DNA of 64,000 nt, taken from positions 3,031,691 to 3,095,690 of the forward strand of contig NW_021167082.1 of NCBI RefSeq assembly GCF_003711515.1, written 5' to 3'. This document shows, piece by piece, positions 1 through 10,900 of this stretch; positions within the stretch are counted from its first letter, which is position 1; the number at the start of each line of letters is the position of its first letter. The notes under the pieces are model-generated. The model worked only from the letters and a program-made list of their open reading frames with translations. It did no database searches and had not been told where the DNA came from. The position numbers and the translations under genes are program-made. This DNA is from Sodiomyces alkalinus F11 (lineage: Eukaryota > Ascomycota > Sordariomycetes > Glomerellales > Plectosphaerellaceae).

Positions 1-659
1 TCTTTAGTCTCTAACTGTTTTTATTAATCCCCTTATACTATAAGGCGTGCCTTATATTTAAAGAGGGTGTCTTGCTTATTAAATTTATAAGTGTATACTT
101 ATCTATAGACAAGGACTTATTACTTATTAGCCTAATTACCGCGGATCTCGTACTAATAGCCTATCTATTAATACCCCTTAAGGTATTCCCCCTTAGCCTA
201 TAACCACCGCTCCTATAACGGGTATAGGCGTATATCGTGGGAGTAGTTTAGCGGAGGCGGGAGATCCTTATAGGTTAGACGCGATAGGGAGGCATTAGAG
301 GGAGAGGGATCTATAGTATTAGCGCTAATAGCGTTACCGTCGTTAATAGCGTACTTCCTCTTATATATAGGGTTATAAGTCCTTCTAGCGTTAAAGAACG
401 CCTTTTAGGGGTTATCGTTCTGCACCTTCTCGGTCTTATAGATACTTATAATAAATAGGCGCGCGGGTAATAGGCGTGTAGCCGATAGGCACCTCTTAGG
501 GGTATCCTTGGTTATCCGTTAGTGGTTATCGTGTTCTTCTACCTTAACGCCCCTAACCACCGCTAACGCTATAAGGAACGCGCGCGCGGGATCTTCCGGG
601 AATATTAGAGGCGTGGGAAACAGTTTGAACCTCGTAGTGGTAAACCGTGAAATATCCGT

Positions 660-1000
660 AGTAATAGCGGTAGCCTCTCCCGTAGCAATAACGCTGGTAT
701 AGTCTTCTCCTATAGTAACAGTAGTATTCGTAGTAATCGCGGTGCCCGTAGTAATAGCGGTGATATAGTCTATATTATTAGTAATAGCCTCTCCCGTAGT
801 AATAGTGGTAGTATTAGAGTTACGAGGTTCTAAATCTATAGCTTAGGTATTAGGCTATAGATTTAGAACCTCGTCTATAGTAATAGTAGTGGCCTCTTTT
901 ATAGTAATAGCGACGGCCTCGCCTTTATCCGTAGTAATAGCGGTCGCGTCGCCGTTACCCGTAGTAATAGCGGTAGCATTAGAGTCTTCCGACTTAAGAT
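660..1000. repeat. Imperfect short tandem repeats in the linker of family L pol
   Basis: Variants of the 16-mer CCGTAGTAATAGCGGT recur at irregular spacing, mixed with CCTCTCCC blocks. On the coding strand they give Ala/Ile/Thr/Gly-rich repeats. The unit lengths vary, so this is a degenerate minisatellite in coding sequence. Confidence 0.6.
822..874. repeat. Perfect 21-bp inverted repeat with 11-nt loop
   Basis: The left arm is 822-842 and the right arm 854-874; the arms are exact reverse complements (ends ACGAGGTTC / GAACCTCGT). The loop 843-853 is TTAGGTATTAG. It interrupts the tandem-repeat linker of the L element. Confidence 0.85.
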
Positions 1001-2060
1001 CTAATACGTCTACGGCTATACCCCTTAATAGCAGCCTATTCGCGGTCTTATTAGATTAAGTGATACGGATAGATTATAGGCGTTCCCCGATTTCCTCGGC
1101 GGAAGCTATAGCTTATAGCGTTTTAATCCTGCCGTCGAATATCTTATCTTCGTTAAAGACTATATCTTTTATAGTAATAATATCTATTAGGTATAGTAGC
1201 TAAATACGGAAGCTATTCGAGAATTAGTATCCGACGTGATAACCGATCTATGCCTTCGGTTCTAGCCTTTATAGGCGGTTCCTTTTAGCTTATATATCGC
1301 GCGTTTTTATAAAGGCTTTATAGCCGTAAGCTTATAGGTGCGTAATGTTAGGTTAATGGTCGCGGAGGCCTTTATATAGCGTTTACTAGTTATTAATATA
1401 TCGTGGCGTCCTATTATATAGATATATAGTAGTCTTAAAGATCTTAGGCTAGATAGATATAGGCAGATTAGCTCTAATCCTTATAGCCCTCGCCCTTCTT
1501 TTAACGATACCTTTAATCCGTTCTATAACGCCGTTTTAATCCTATAAATATAATACCGACGGCTAGCCTTCCACCCCCTTAGTAACGAGGAAAGCAACGA
1601 CTTCTAGGTGCTAAAATATCTCGGAATCGGCTTATAGGATATATAGCCGGACGTCGAATTAGGTCTTAAGCAGGGTAAAAACGTCTCTTAATATATATAG
1701 GATAAAGCCTTAGTCTCTTTTCTATAGGTAGTAATCCCACGTAAAACCTATATATATATATATCTATAACGAATATAATAGACTTATATAGGCCGCCTAT
1801 TAACGACTCTGTCTCTTTTAGATTATAAAAGTTAATAGCTAGGGCCTCTCCGGGCTTTAACGGGTAAAAGGATAGTATTCGCCGGATCTACGTAGGCACT
1901 TATAATTTCCTATACGCGTCATAGTCCGTTAAGCGTGGTCCTCTTATCTTTACCCCCTAAGTAGCGTCGACGATCTTCGCGAGAGCGTCGGTACCGTAAT
2001 AGCTAAGGCGTTCGTGCTACTATTATACTATAGTCTTCTACGGTTACCGCGGTCGTCGCG

Positions 2061-3828
2061 ATCTTCTATACGGGTTATCGCGCGGGCGCTTTACCGAGAC
2101 CGCGAACGCGGTAGCGGCCGTGGCTTCCGCGCGCTCGATTATATACTAGCTATAGATATCTAGTAGCTTATAGATAGGCCGGCTATCGGCGGAGCTAATA
2201 ATAGTATCGTTTACGGTATCCTAGCGGTAACCTTATAGGCGTAGCTAGCGTTTCGAGACGATATTAGTGACGAATTCCTTATAGTATACGATATCGTGGA
2301 GGCGTAGTAGCCTTTTTATACCCGATAAGGATTATACACGTAGCTTAACGTCTCCGTATCCGAGTAAAAGAATAAAGATAAAGTATCCGTGGGTAGTCTA
2401 ATAGCCGTAAAACGGCCTTAATTATTAAAGATATAGATTAATAATCCTGAATCTAGGATCGCGTAGTGTAATAGCGCTCTGGCTTAGTTAACGGAAAGGG
2501 ATACTCCCTATTCTTATTATAATCTTAATAGTATTATCGTATAACGACGCGATATCCACGCGGCTTTTAAAACTATAGTTACGTATCTTCTTTTCCGTAA
2601 CCTTTATAATATCCTCGCGGCCATGCTGGGTATAAGGGCGTATATCCGGCCTTACGTACTAATAGACGATAGTAGTATATAGGTTCTTATATATCTTATA
2701 AGGCCTCCTTATTACGGGACGTATAGCCTTTACGGATATATTACCATAAGGACGCTTCTTATTATCTTTATTATTAGTAGTATCCTTAGTATCGGGGAGG
2801 TTCCCGAGGGTATTAATGGTACCTCTCTCGACTCTAGGCTTTATAGTAGAGGATTATAGGCTCTTTATATTACTAAGAACCGCATGTAAAGCCTTCACGA
2901 AGTCGTTAATCGTTAGCTCGTTTTCCGTAATCTTATCGTAGTTATTGACTACGTAGTTATTACTCTATTCCTAGGCGATAAGTCTAATAGCTTTTAACGT
3001 ATCTTCCGCCTAATAGTCCATGCTTAATAGCTTTAAAACGCCTATATAGTTATAGTGTATTATCGCTATTTTCAAGCTTACTACCTAAGCGTTTATATCC
3101 TTAGGTATAGCCATTATAGGCGTAGTGTATTATTAGTATAGGACTAAGGCTTCCTTATAGAGGTCTATAGGTATCGGTCCTGTATACGCGTGTAGGAGGG
3201 TAATCTAAGCTTATAGATTATTTACGTTATTATCCTATAGTTATATTAGGAGGTTATATAGCGTAGTGTAGATAGTCCCTTCGATATATAAGTATACCTC
3301 GTTGAACTCCTTCTACTATATATTATAGTCTGCCTTTTCCTCGCGGTATACGCGGCGATCTTATAGGTAGCGCGTACGCCCTTTTTCCGAGAGGTTATTA
3401 ATAGACCTGGGCGTCCTAGTCGTTAATTCTTTTATTACGGCCGTGGTTATAACCTTCCGGCGGGCGGCCGTCTTCTTCTTACCGGCGGCTATAGCCGCCG
3501 TGGTAACGGTTATAGTAGCCGTGGTAGCGGCGGCGTCTACGGTATGCTTATCGCCCTTTAGCGTGATAGTGGAAGACGGAGTAGCCGTGATAGTGGTGGC
3601 CGTGGCCTCCTCCGTGTTAGGGTCCACGGCGAGGGCCGTATATTTACGGATATTAGGCGGCGTAGGTATAGGGAGAAGATAGGCGTTAGCCTCCTTATCG
3701 CTTAGCTTTAGATTAAGATAGTTATCCTAGTAGGAGGTAGATTTACCGCGTAGGGCGCGCTTCTATACTGCTTAATCCCTTTAGTTAATAAGGGTAGTAG
3801 CGGCCGCCTTTTATTCGGCGTTAGATAT
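2061..3828 (-). pseudogene. Family L gag, RIP-degraded
   Basis: Read on the minus strand from about 3828, where a presumed ATG is now ATA. The N-terminal part contains VRGKSTLYQ-like residues that are repeated in the right-hand copy near 63930. A Thr/Ala-rich basic segment follows at 3361-3627 (the longest stop-free piece, 88 codons), then a longer gag body. A basic segment near 2070-2110 sits where a CCHC zinc knuckle is expected, but its cysteines are gone. In-frame stops are TAG/TAA, as expected from CAG/CAA/TGG under RIP. Plus-strand frames here are its shadows. The function would have been the retrotransposon capsid; the exact limits are uncertain. Confidence 0.65.
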
Positions 3829-4026
3829 ATTAAAAGATATTTTTACTAGTTTATCGTTTATCGGTTAGTTAATTAATACGTTGGTTAATTAATCTCTTAA
3901 TTACTCTAATGAGGTCGATTATAGTTATTTTAAAGTGCTTATATAAACGTGATTACTTCTTTATAGTAGAATAGGGGTAGCCTTATTAATATCTATCGTT
4001 TAGGCGTTATAAACCGGGCTTATAAC

Positions 4027-4300
4027 TATCGCCCGTTAAATAGCACTTAGATAATTAACTTAGTAGAGCAGAAATCTCGTGTATATATATTATATTAAGT
4101 TATATCTATATAAGTCTTTTATACCCTCAATTTAGGTGGTGAAGACTCTGTTATAGGTATTATGTTATTTAGATCCTATCCGGTCTTTTCCGGTATCCGC
4201 CCCTAGTATATCCTAATGCCCGAGGTCCGAAGCCCTTAGTCAGGGAGTGGATCCCCCCTGGATCCCCTATAGACCACATCGTGGTCCTGCCTATACGATA
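4027..4300 (-). repeat. 5' LTR of family L (274 bp)
   Basis: The boundaries come from alignment with the reverse complement of 63394-63667, which has the same length. In element sense it begins TATCGTATAG and ends GGGCGATA; these fit an original TGTCG...CGACA pair after CpA to TpA mutation. Directly inside it is GTTATAAGCCCGG, which also follows the LTR of copia C2 and is the likely primer-binding site. Confidence 0.8.
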
Positions 4301-4305
4301 AATCC

Positions 4306-4839
4306 CGCCCCTATCGCCCCAATTTCGTCTACGCAGAATTCGTAATAGGCCTACTTTTCGTAATACGAGCGCTCCCCCCCCCCCCCCCCGGGGCCCGTAG
4401 CGGAATATAGCGCGGAACCGATATAAGACCGAAAAAGGACTACCACGCCCCCCGGAACCGAGAATAACTAAGATTAAGGCAGAAATTTAGGCCTTACTAG
4501 CTAACAAGAATACGATTAAGTAGGTCGTGGAGCTAGTAAAGGAATTAATCACGATACGCACTACCCGTAACGACGCCGGCGCGATACCGATACCCACGAA
4601 GAGTATATCGAGTATACTTATTACCCTGCGAATGGCCTTAAGAAGCTCGGGGAGTAGTTAGATAAATAGTAGCCACTACTATAAAGCTATAAAGATACCA
4701 GTTCGAAGCCCGCTATACATATATAGGTTATAGATTTCTTTCAAGGTATGCGCTCCTATACTGGCCGCGATTAGACTAAGGCTAAGGGACGCCTTATAGC
4801 TAACTAGGTAGTAATACCCGAAGACCTTTATACCCTCGG
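4306..4839 (+). pseudogene. Copia A gag, 5' piece
   Basis: From about 4500 the plus strand reads as gag of the copia-A family. The part 4620-4839 aligns with the minus-strand copy near 45400-45600 (shared blocks GGCCTTAAGAAGCT and GATTTCTTTCAAGG-like). The frame continues after gypsy B at 13886. 4306-4400 is not recognised; it holds a homopolymer of 16 C followed by 4 G (4374-4393). RIP is moderate here, with some CpA and TpG left. Confidence 0.55.
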
Positions 4840-5191
4840 TGTTAAATGGGTAGTCGCGAAGAGTAAAAAGGTAGGGTCAAGCAAGGAACCAAGTGTGATT
4901 ATAATGGGATTATAATAGGGTTAGAACGTGGGTATAGCTAAAGAATCAGATTAATCGCTGGCCTCTCCCTTAAAGGGGGAGGCTCCCTCGCTCCTTAAGG
5001 CTACGCTCTGCTCCTCGAGGACTGCTTATTTACTTCCTTAAGGGCTACCTTATTTGCTTTAAGGGACTACTCTATTTACTATATAATACCTTACTTTATT
5101 TATACCTTAAGGGGTCTTAGACTAGGTATACCTAGACTCTTATAGGTTTATACTAGGGTCCTATTATAACTACTACTATAGGCACCTAATA
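4840..5191 (-). repeat. 3' LTR of gypsy B (352 bp)
   Basis: A direct repeat of 13534-13885. The plus-strand ends are TGTTAAAT... and ...CCTAATA (from CCTGACA by RIP). The outer part (about 4840-4960) still has many CpA/TpG, while the inner part is RIP-mutated. A purine-rich stretch (GGGGGAGG on the minus strand, about 5195-5205) sits where the polypurine tract is expected. Confidence 0.9.
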
Positions 5192-5924
5192 TAGCGACCT
5201 CCCCCGGTACTCCTATCCTTAGGAGCGCCCAATCCGTGCCGGCCTCTCGGCTCCTCTAAAACCCCCTCTATAACCTAGTCTCCGAGTCCGACTCCCACGC
5301 CCCGATACGCCGACTCAGAGCCCTCCACGACAGGACCTAATAGGTCCCCGTCTAGTTCCTACACGGGGCCTTCCTCGCCTATAGCTCTAACCCGGGTATA
5401 TACCCTCTCTCCTTACTCCGTCGACTAAGCCACTAAAGCTAAGATCCTAGCCTAGACCCTTATAGGTTCTAGGGTGGTTCTCTTCTAAGAGCCTTTTAGA
5501 CCTGCCCCTTTATCCTCCTGGGTTATCCCTTTAATCTATCTATAAAGACTCCTAGGCTAGTATTACGTGGGGTCTAACGTTACTCCTTCCGCGAACTCGT
5601 AGCTTCCTTCTTTATACTAGAAATAGGTGCTATATAACCGCTATAAGGGATATCTCGTAACCTAATATTACTCCCTTTTCCCATTCCTTTTCTTCCTCCT
5701 TTATACTTAATTTTTCGATTATACCATTCTTCGTGAGTTTTCCCCTTAATCTAAGATATCGCGTATTAATCACTTATAGTCTCTATTAACCAAATAACTA
5801 ACTATTATGTTATAAGTGCTTCCACGTCTTTAGTCTAAGATACTAGCTAACCACGAGATATAGTGTAGTCGCTATACCTTCTTAAGAAGATAATAATAAA
5901 CGCGCTGCTACCCCCGCGAGTATA
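5192..5924. other. Gypsy B region between 3' LTR and antisense gene; no gene seen
   Basis: About 730 bp of pyrimidine-rich plus strand with CCTC-type runs. No convincing reading frame or repeat was found. It lies just upstream of the antisense gene and would hold its promoter if it has one. Confidence 0.4.
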
Positions 5925-7377
5925 ATGCGAGCCTCTAAAAGGCTTAAGACCACGGCTATAGTATCGACCTCGTAGTCCGCTAGGCAGTTAGCCCCGTAGC
6001 TAGCTACGCTAGAGCCTCCTGCGTTAATTACGGCTACGCCTTTAATATCGACTGCTACGCTGTCGGTCGCTCCGCGCTAAAGGGTAGTGGATATCGGTAT
6101 AGGCAGGGATCTAAGGGCCCCCTATATATATTATACGGGTAAGTTAGTAGCGATTAGCGTTAAGGAAAAAACGTATACTATTAAGGCCGTGACGTACCGC
6201 TATACCGATAATAGTCGGCGGACGAATAAGTGCTACTATTACTCTAAGCATAATAGCCTTAAATGCCGCGTAGTAAGTTATATATCTTCGTCGTCGTTCC
6301 GATACGTCTTTATTCCCTTTTATACCTTTGTATTATCACTTAACCCTTATAGCTCCTCCTTTTATAGACTACTCCGTGGTCCCGTCTCTAATATATATAA
6401 TAGCTCCTAAATACTAGTAAGAATGCTACCGAGTAGCTATAAAAGGTTTTAGTTATCGCTATTGAGAAAGATAGCCTAAATAAGAGTCGCCGCGTGAGTG
6501 TTATTATATCCCTTCGTTAACCCTATATAATACCCTTACTAATCCTTTATAGTACTAGGCTATAGTAGTTCGATACTAGGTTATCGTTAAGGAGGCTTTA
6601 GGTTAAGCGATACTAGAGTTTAACTAGTCGTCTACCGAGGAAGCTATTACTACTCGGCGTTAAGCTAAGGAAGCTACCGATACTTACTAGAAAACGGCGG
6701 AAGATATCCACGAGAGGCTTAATAGTATAGAGTCGCTCCTTAAGTAATTTATCGGGTTATAGTAGTAGCGCCTTACCGTTAAGTAATAGCGGCTTAGTAT
6801 TGAGTAGTAACGCCTAGCGTTATATTAGCGCGACCTTACAGCCTAGGAATATACGGCCACTGCCTTCGAGTAGATAGCTACTTTTAACCTAGCCTAGGCT
6901 TAGGCCGTGGAAGGTGATATACCTATACCCTTAGGGTCTGCCTTAGCCCCCGCGGGGGTTAGCTTTATATATAATAATATATTTAGTGATAGTAGTGGCT
7001 CTATATAGCCTTAAGGCTCGCTATCGGGGGTCACGATACCGTAAGGTCTATAGGGTCCGCCGGACCCTTACGAAGTGCCCGACGATAACGATATAGTGCC
7101 GACTTTATTAGTGAAGAAGGGGAAGGGGAAGAAGGATTTAACGCCTTTAACTCTTTTATTAGGGAAGAAGAAGAAGAAGTAGTAGAAGGCGAAGACGCCT
7201 CTATCTCTTTAGCCTTTGATATTATCCGCGGGTGGTGGGTAAAAGGGGGTAATGGCTATTACCGCGGGGTAGAGCTAGGTATATAGAGACGATAATAACG
7301 GCGAGGTAGCTAGGCGGTAGCCTACCCCTTTAGATAATAAATTAGTAGGGTTTAAGGACATCCTTTCGGGGGCGTAA
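5925..7377 (+). pseudogene. Antisense accessory gene of gypsy B: double Cys cluster plus Gln-rich coiled coil, three predicted exons
   Basis: This reads opposite to gag-pol. Exon 1 (5925-6272) starts at an ATG and ends in a Cys-rich segment: NKCYYYSKHNSLKC at about 6227-6266 reads as C-x2-C-x7-C once one RIP Tyr is allowed for, and a similar degraded cluster precedes it. A GTAAGT donor lies at 6273-6278. A TAG acceptor ending at 6403 (CTAAT upstream) leads to exon 2 (6404-6493). Donor GTGAGT at 6494 and acceptor ending at 6579 lead to exon 3 (6580-7377). All joins are phase 0 and give 411 codons. Exon 3 encodes a heptad- and Gln-rich stretch (repeated QQQRL pattern, its Gln codons now TAG/TAA), an acidic piece, then Lys-rich segments. 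In-frame stops are only TAA/TAG. The Cys clusters suggest zinc and nucleic-acid binding; the function is unknown. Confidence 0.6.
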
Positions 7378-7380
7378 TAG

Positions 7381-7900
7381 GTATATAAAGAGGCAACACT
7401 TATTTTGTTTTTCGGGTTTTTTACTAGCCTTCGGGTTAGGTTTTTCCTTTTTTTTCTTTTTTTTAACCAGCTTTAGGGTATTCCTATTATAACCCTAACG
7501 GTCCTAACCATACCTCTATTATAATATAATCGTGTCTCCGTTATAATGGTTAATTAAAGGAATAGTACAGGAAAATAGACTTTAAGGGCGATAAGTTATT
7601 ATACTAAAGGAATACGAACGGGGTCGGCGTTACGCCCGAGATAAAGAAGAATAGAAAACGAGGTAAGAACGCCTAATAAGAAGAAGGGCGGTGATTAAGG
7701 GTAATAAACGCTAACGGAGGAAGAACATTAAATAAGGCGATAACGCCTATAGGGTCCCTATCTAGATTAAGGGGCGGTCCCTGCCTAAGAATATATCTCC
7801 ACGACCCATTAAAGGGTTTTACTAGGTTAATATAGCCGATACGTGTGCCGTGTCTCTATTAGGTCCCCTACGGGAATAGTGCGTAAGCCCGTTTAGTTCC
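7381..7900. other. Convergent tail region of gypsy B (pol end versus antisense gene end)
   Basis: The antisense gene stops at 7377 and pol reads toward it from the right. A pyrimidine tract with long T runs (about 7399-7465) could serve as 3' end signals. No further gene was recognised; the pol-strand frame beyond the chromodomain (7700-8000) is open apart from RIP stops but matches nothing I know. Confidence 0.4.
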
Positions 7901-10900
7901 TAGTAAGCCTCGCTATCCGTAGGGAAGATAGGATAACGTCCTTATATCGTGTCTATAAGGGCTCTTATAGGGATAGTGCGTGGTCCTATATAGTTCCCTG
8001 TAAGTTTTGCTTTAAAGTAGGCGTCGACGAGTTTATCGGGGACGTTCCGCTTCGGCTCCTAGGTGTTTTCTTCGTTACTATAGCCGGCCTATTTAATTAG
8101 GCACTAACGCCGTTTACCCTAATATCGATAATGTAGCATAGCTTTAACCTTATACTTATCCGAATCCGGTTTAATATCGACTATAGGTGGTTCCGGCTAT
8201 AACCTATCGCGGGACCTCTATAGCTCTAGCAGGGAGACGGGGAAAACGTTATAAATCCTTATGCCTTTAGATAGTGCTAACTAGTACGCCAGGCTATACG
8301 TATCGACGACCTTAGTTACTTTATACGGGCCGATAAACTTATCGCTGAGCTTCCTTAAGGGCCTTTTCTGCCGGATATTCTTCGTGGATAGTAAGACGTA
8401 CTCATCCACCTTAAAGGCACGCTAGGTATAACCGTTATTATAGTACCGTTCGTAAGAAGCCTAGGCCCTCTTAATAAGATCCGAAATAGAATATCGCTAG
8501 GCTATAAGGTGCTTTACCCGGCGCTCGGCTTTAGTAGCGCGAACCTCGCCTGCCCTGGGTAGTTATACCTTATTAGGCCCCCTTAGGTTATAGCTTATCA
8601 GAGTATCGGATAGGGTATAACGTATCGTAGAGTGCCACGCCGTATTATACGTAAACTCTGCTAACGGTAGTCGGTTAACCTAGTTATCCTGTTCCTGCGA
8701 ATAGAATACGCGGAGGTAATACTCGAGGTTCTAATTCTATCGCTCTATCTATCTATCCGTCTACGGGTGCTACGCTATAGATAGGCGTCGGGTAGTGCCG
8801 AGGTAGCGATATAAAGTCGCCTAAAAACGACTCATAAATAATACCCCGCAATTAGATATAATACTATCGGGTAAGCTAAGGGTGCGAAAAACGTGATACT
8901 ATAAAGACTTAGTACGCCCTTTAGCCGTTAGGCCACTGCTTATAGGGATATAGATAGAGTACTTCGTTAGGCGGCATACCACTATAAGGATCGCGTCTTA
9001 TTTCCTGTTTATAGTCGCGCCTTAAACCGGTGGTAAGCCCGTGATAAAGTTAATAGATATCTCTGTAAAGGGGCGTTAAGGTACTAGAAGACTCGCTAGC
9101 TCGCTATATAGCTTATAGTGCCGTGGCTTGGTACGTTAATATACGCCGTAAGTGGGTATTAATTAACGTATATCCTGTAGGAGATAGTCCTAAAAGTAAA
9201 AATCCGAAATCCTTTTAATAGTTCGTGTAACCCTATAGTGCCCTACGCTAGGCTTATTATAGAAACACTATAGGACCTTTGAACGGAGGCTAGAGTGGTT
9301 TAGTATAAAAACGCGATTCTTAAAATAAAGGATACCACTACTGGTAGACTAGTATCCGCACGTGGTATCGTTACCGTGGGTCTTACGCTATCTAGTATAA
9401 AAAGGGTTATCCGCTTACGCCTTTACCACCTCTTCCAGCAGGGTAGGGGAATTAAGAGCGGGAAAGTCAGAATCGGGGGTAGTGCGGGAACCACGCTGGT
9501 TCCCGATATGGCCTAAAACAAAACGCCTCGAAAAAGGCTCTAAAAAAAGATCATCCGCTTACGTCTTAACCACCTTTTCCGGTAAGATAGAAGGAGCGGG
9601 AATAGCGCGGGTATTAAGCTGGGTCCTATATAGGCCTAAGGCAGAACGCTTTAATAATAGGGTATTCGCTTCTATCTCTTCTACCTTCGGTAAGATAGGA
9701 GGAGCGGGAAAATCAGAACGGGGGCTATTACGGGAACTATCCTGGTTCCCGATATAGCCTAAAATAAGACGCCTCGATAAGGGCTCTGAAGAGAGATTAT
9801 CCGCTTTTACCTCTACTACCTTCGGTGAGGGGGAGTTAAGAGCGGGAATAGAAACTAGGGCAGCACAGGAACTACGCTAGTTCCCGATAGAGCCTATAAA
9901 ATGCTTAGAACAAGACTCTACCGTCTTAGCCCGGTCAGTAACCAGGGCACGCTTATAGGGCGCGTGCTAGGGCTTTCTTAATAGCCTATCCGCGGGGTTT
10001 AACGTCCCCGGGCGGTGCCGAATCTTAAAATTCAACGGGGCGAGCTCCTTAAGCCACCGTGCATGCTAGCCCTTAAGCTTCGGCTTATCTAGTAGATAAC
10101 GATGGTTTAGGTGGTCTGTCAGGACCACTATAAGGCTCTGACTATAGGCCACGTAGTGGCGCTATATCCGAAAAGATTTAATAATAGCTATAAGCTTAGA
10201 ATCGGGTATACTATAATTAAGCTCGGCGCTACGTAGCTTACGGGATATAAACGTGATAGGTCTTTATAGCCTATCCTCGAGCCAACTAATAACGGCCCTA
10301 ATTATAAAAGCCCAGGTATCTAGCTCGATACGTATTAGCAGAGTAGGGTTAAAATACCGTAAAACGGGCGCTTTCTAAAATAGCAGCTTTATTTCTTCGA
10401 ACACGGCCTAGGCCTGCTAGGAAAGTATAAGGACCCCGGCGTGGCCCCTAGTAGGGCCGCTAGTATAGCCTCTAGTATAGCGCCCTTTAAGATAGTCTAT
10501 AAGAGGGGCGGCCACCTTAGAGTAGTTCCGAATAAAACGTCTGTAAAACCCCGTAAAACCTAGGAAGACCTATATCTTCTTAACACTATTAGGGAGTTCC
10601 TAGTCGCGGATTACCTTAACGCGGGATAGGTCTATACGTACCCTATCTAGGCTATAGATAAACCCGAAGAATTCCACGTCTCTAGTCTTAAACTTATACA
10701 TATCGGGGTTAGTATATAAGGACTACTGCCTAAGCCTAGTTAGGGCCTCGCGGACGTATATATAGTAGGTAGCTAAGTCCGTACTATAGATAAGGATATT
10801 ATCGAGGTACACGACGTAAATAGTATCGACAAGGCCCATTAGCGCTTAGTTAATATACCGTTAGAAGCTCGCGGGGGCATTAGTTCACCCGAATAGCATA

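Larger units (their letters stand above)
1..2060 (-). pseudogene. Family L pol: pre-integrase, integrase, linker and start of RT, RIP-degraded
   Basis: On the minus strand, about 2000-1850 reads as a copia GAG-pre-integrase domain (pattern LAKIVDAT..GVK, then former CxxC residues). The integrase core follows (NFYNL..., then a VIDIY stretch near 1780-1750). About 1150-270 is a Ser/Thr/Ala/Ile-rich linker of low complexity. From about 270 to 1 the frame reads like the beginning of a copia reverse transcriptase (a VYTYKFN-like motif, then KYKARL(V/I)VQGD). The gene runs out of the window before the RT active site. No protease was recognised. Stops are TAG/TAA of RIP type. Confidence 0.65.
1..4300 (-). 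mobile_element. Copia-type LTR retrotransposon, family L, left copy, truncated by window edge
   Basis: The 5' LTR lies at 4027-4300 and the element reads leftward through gag, integrase and the start of reverse transcriptase, where the window ends. The order gag - integrase - RT marks it as Ty1/copia. The same family starts again at 63394 on the plus strand; the two copies match over the LTR and the beginning of gag. CpA/TpG are depleted throughout and all frames are broken by TAA/TAG, so the copy is dead by RIP. The outer flank is AATCC at 4301-4305; the matching TSD would lie outside the window. Confidence 0.85.

Noticed and set aside
660..1000. Spaced repeats resembling a CRISPR array
   Set aside because: Unit and spacer lengths are irregular and the context is a eukaryotic retrotransposon polyprotein linker.
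3443..3682. A 79-codon Val/Ala-rich plus-strand frame
   Set aside because: Antisense shadow of the Thr/Ala-rich part of family L gag.
7795..7850. Short similarity to 11405-11460 (both contain TAAAGGGTTTT and TAGCCGATACGT) within gypsy B
   Set aside because: Too short and patchy to call a repeat; could be chance or a conserved peptide motif.
9482..9757. A 91-codon plus-strand frame with repeated RELSWFPI-like segments
   Set aside because: It lies in the tandem repeats of gypsy B pol and is antisense to the coding strand; the repetition is that of the DNA units.
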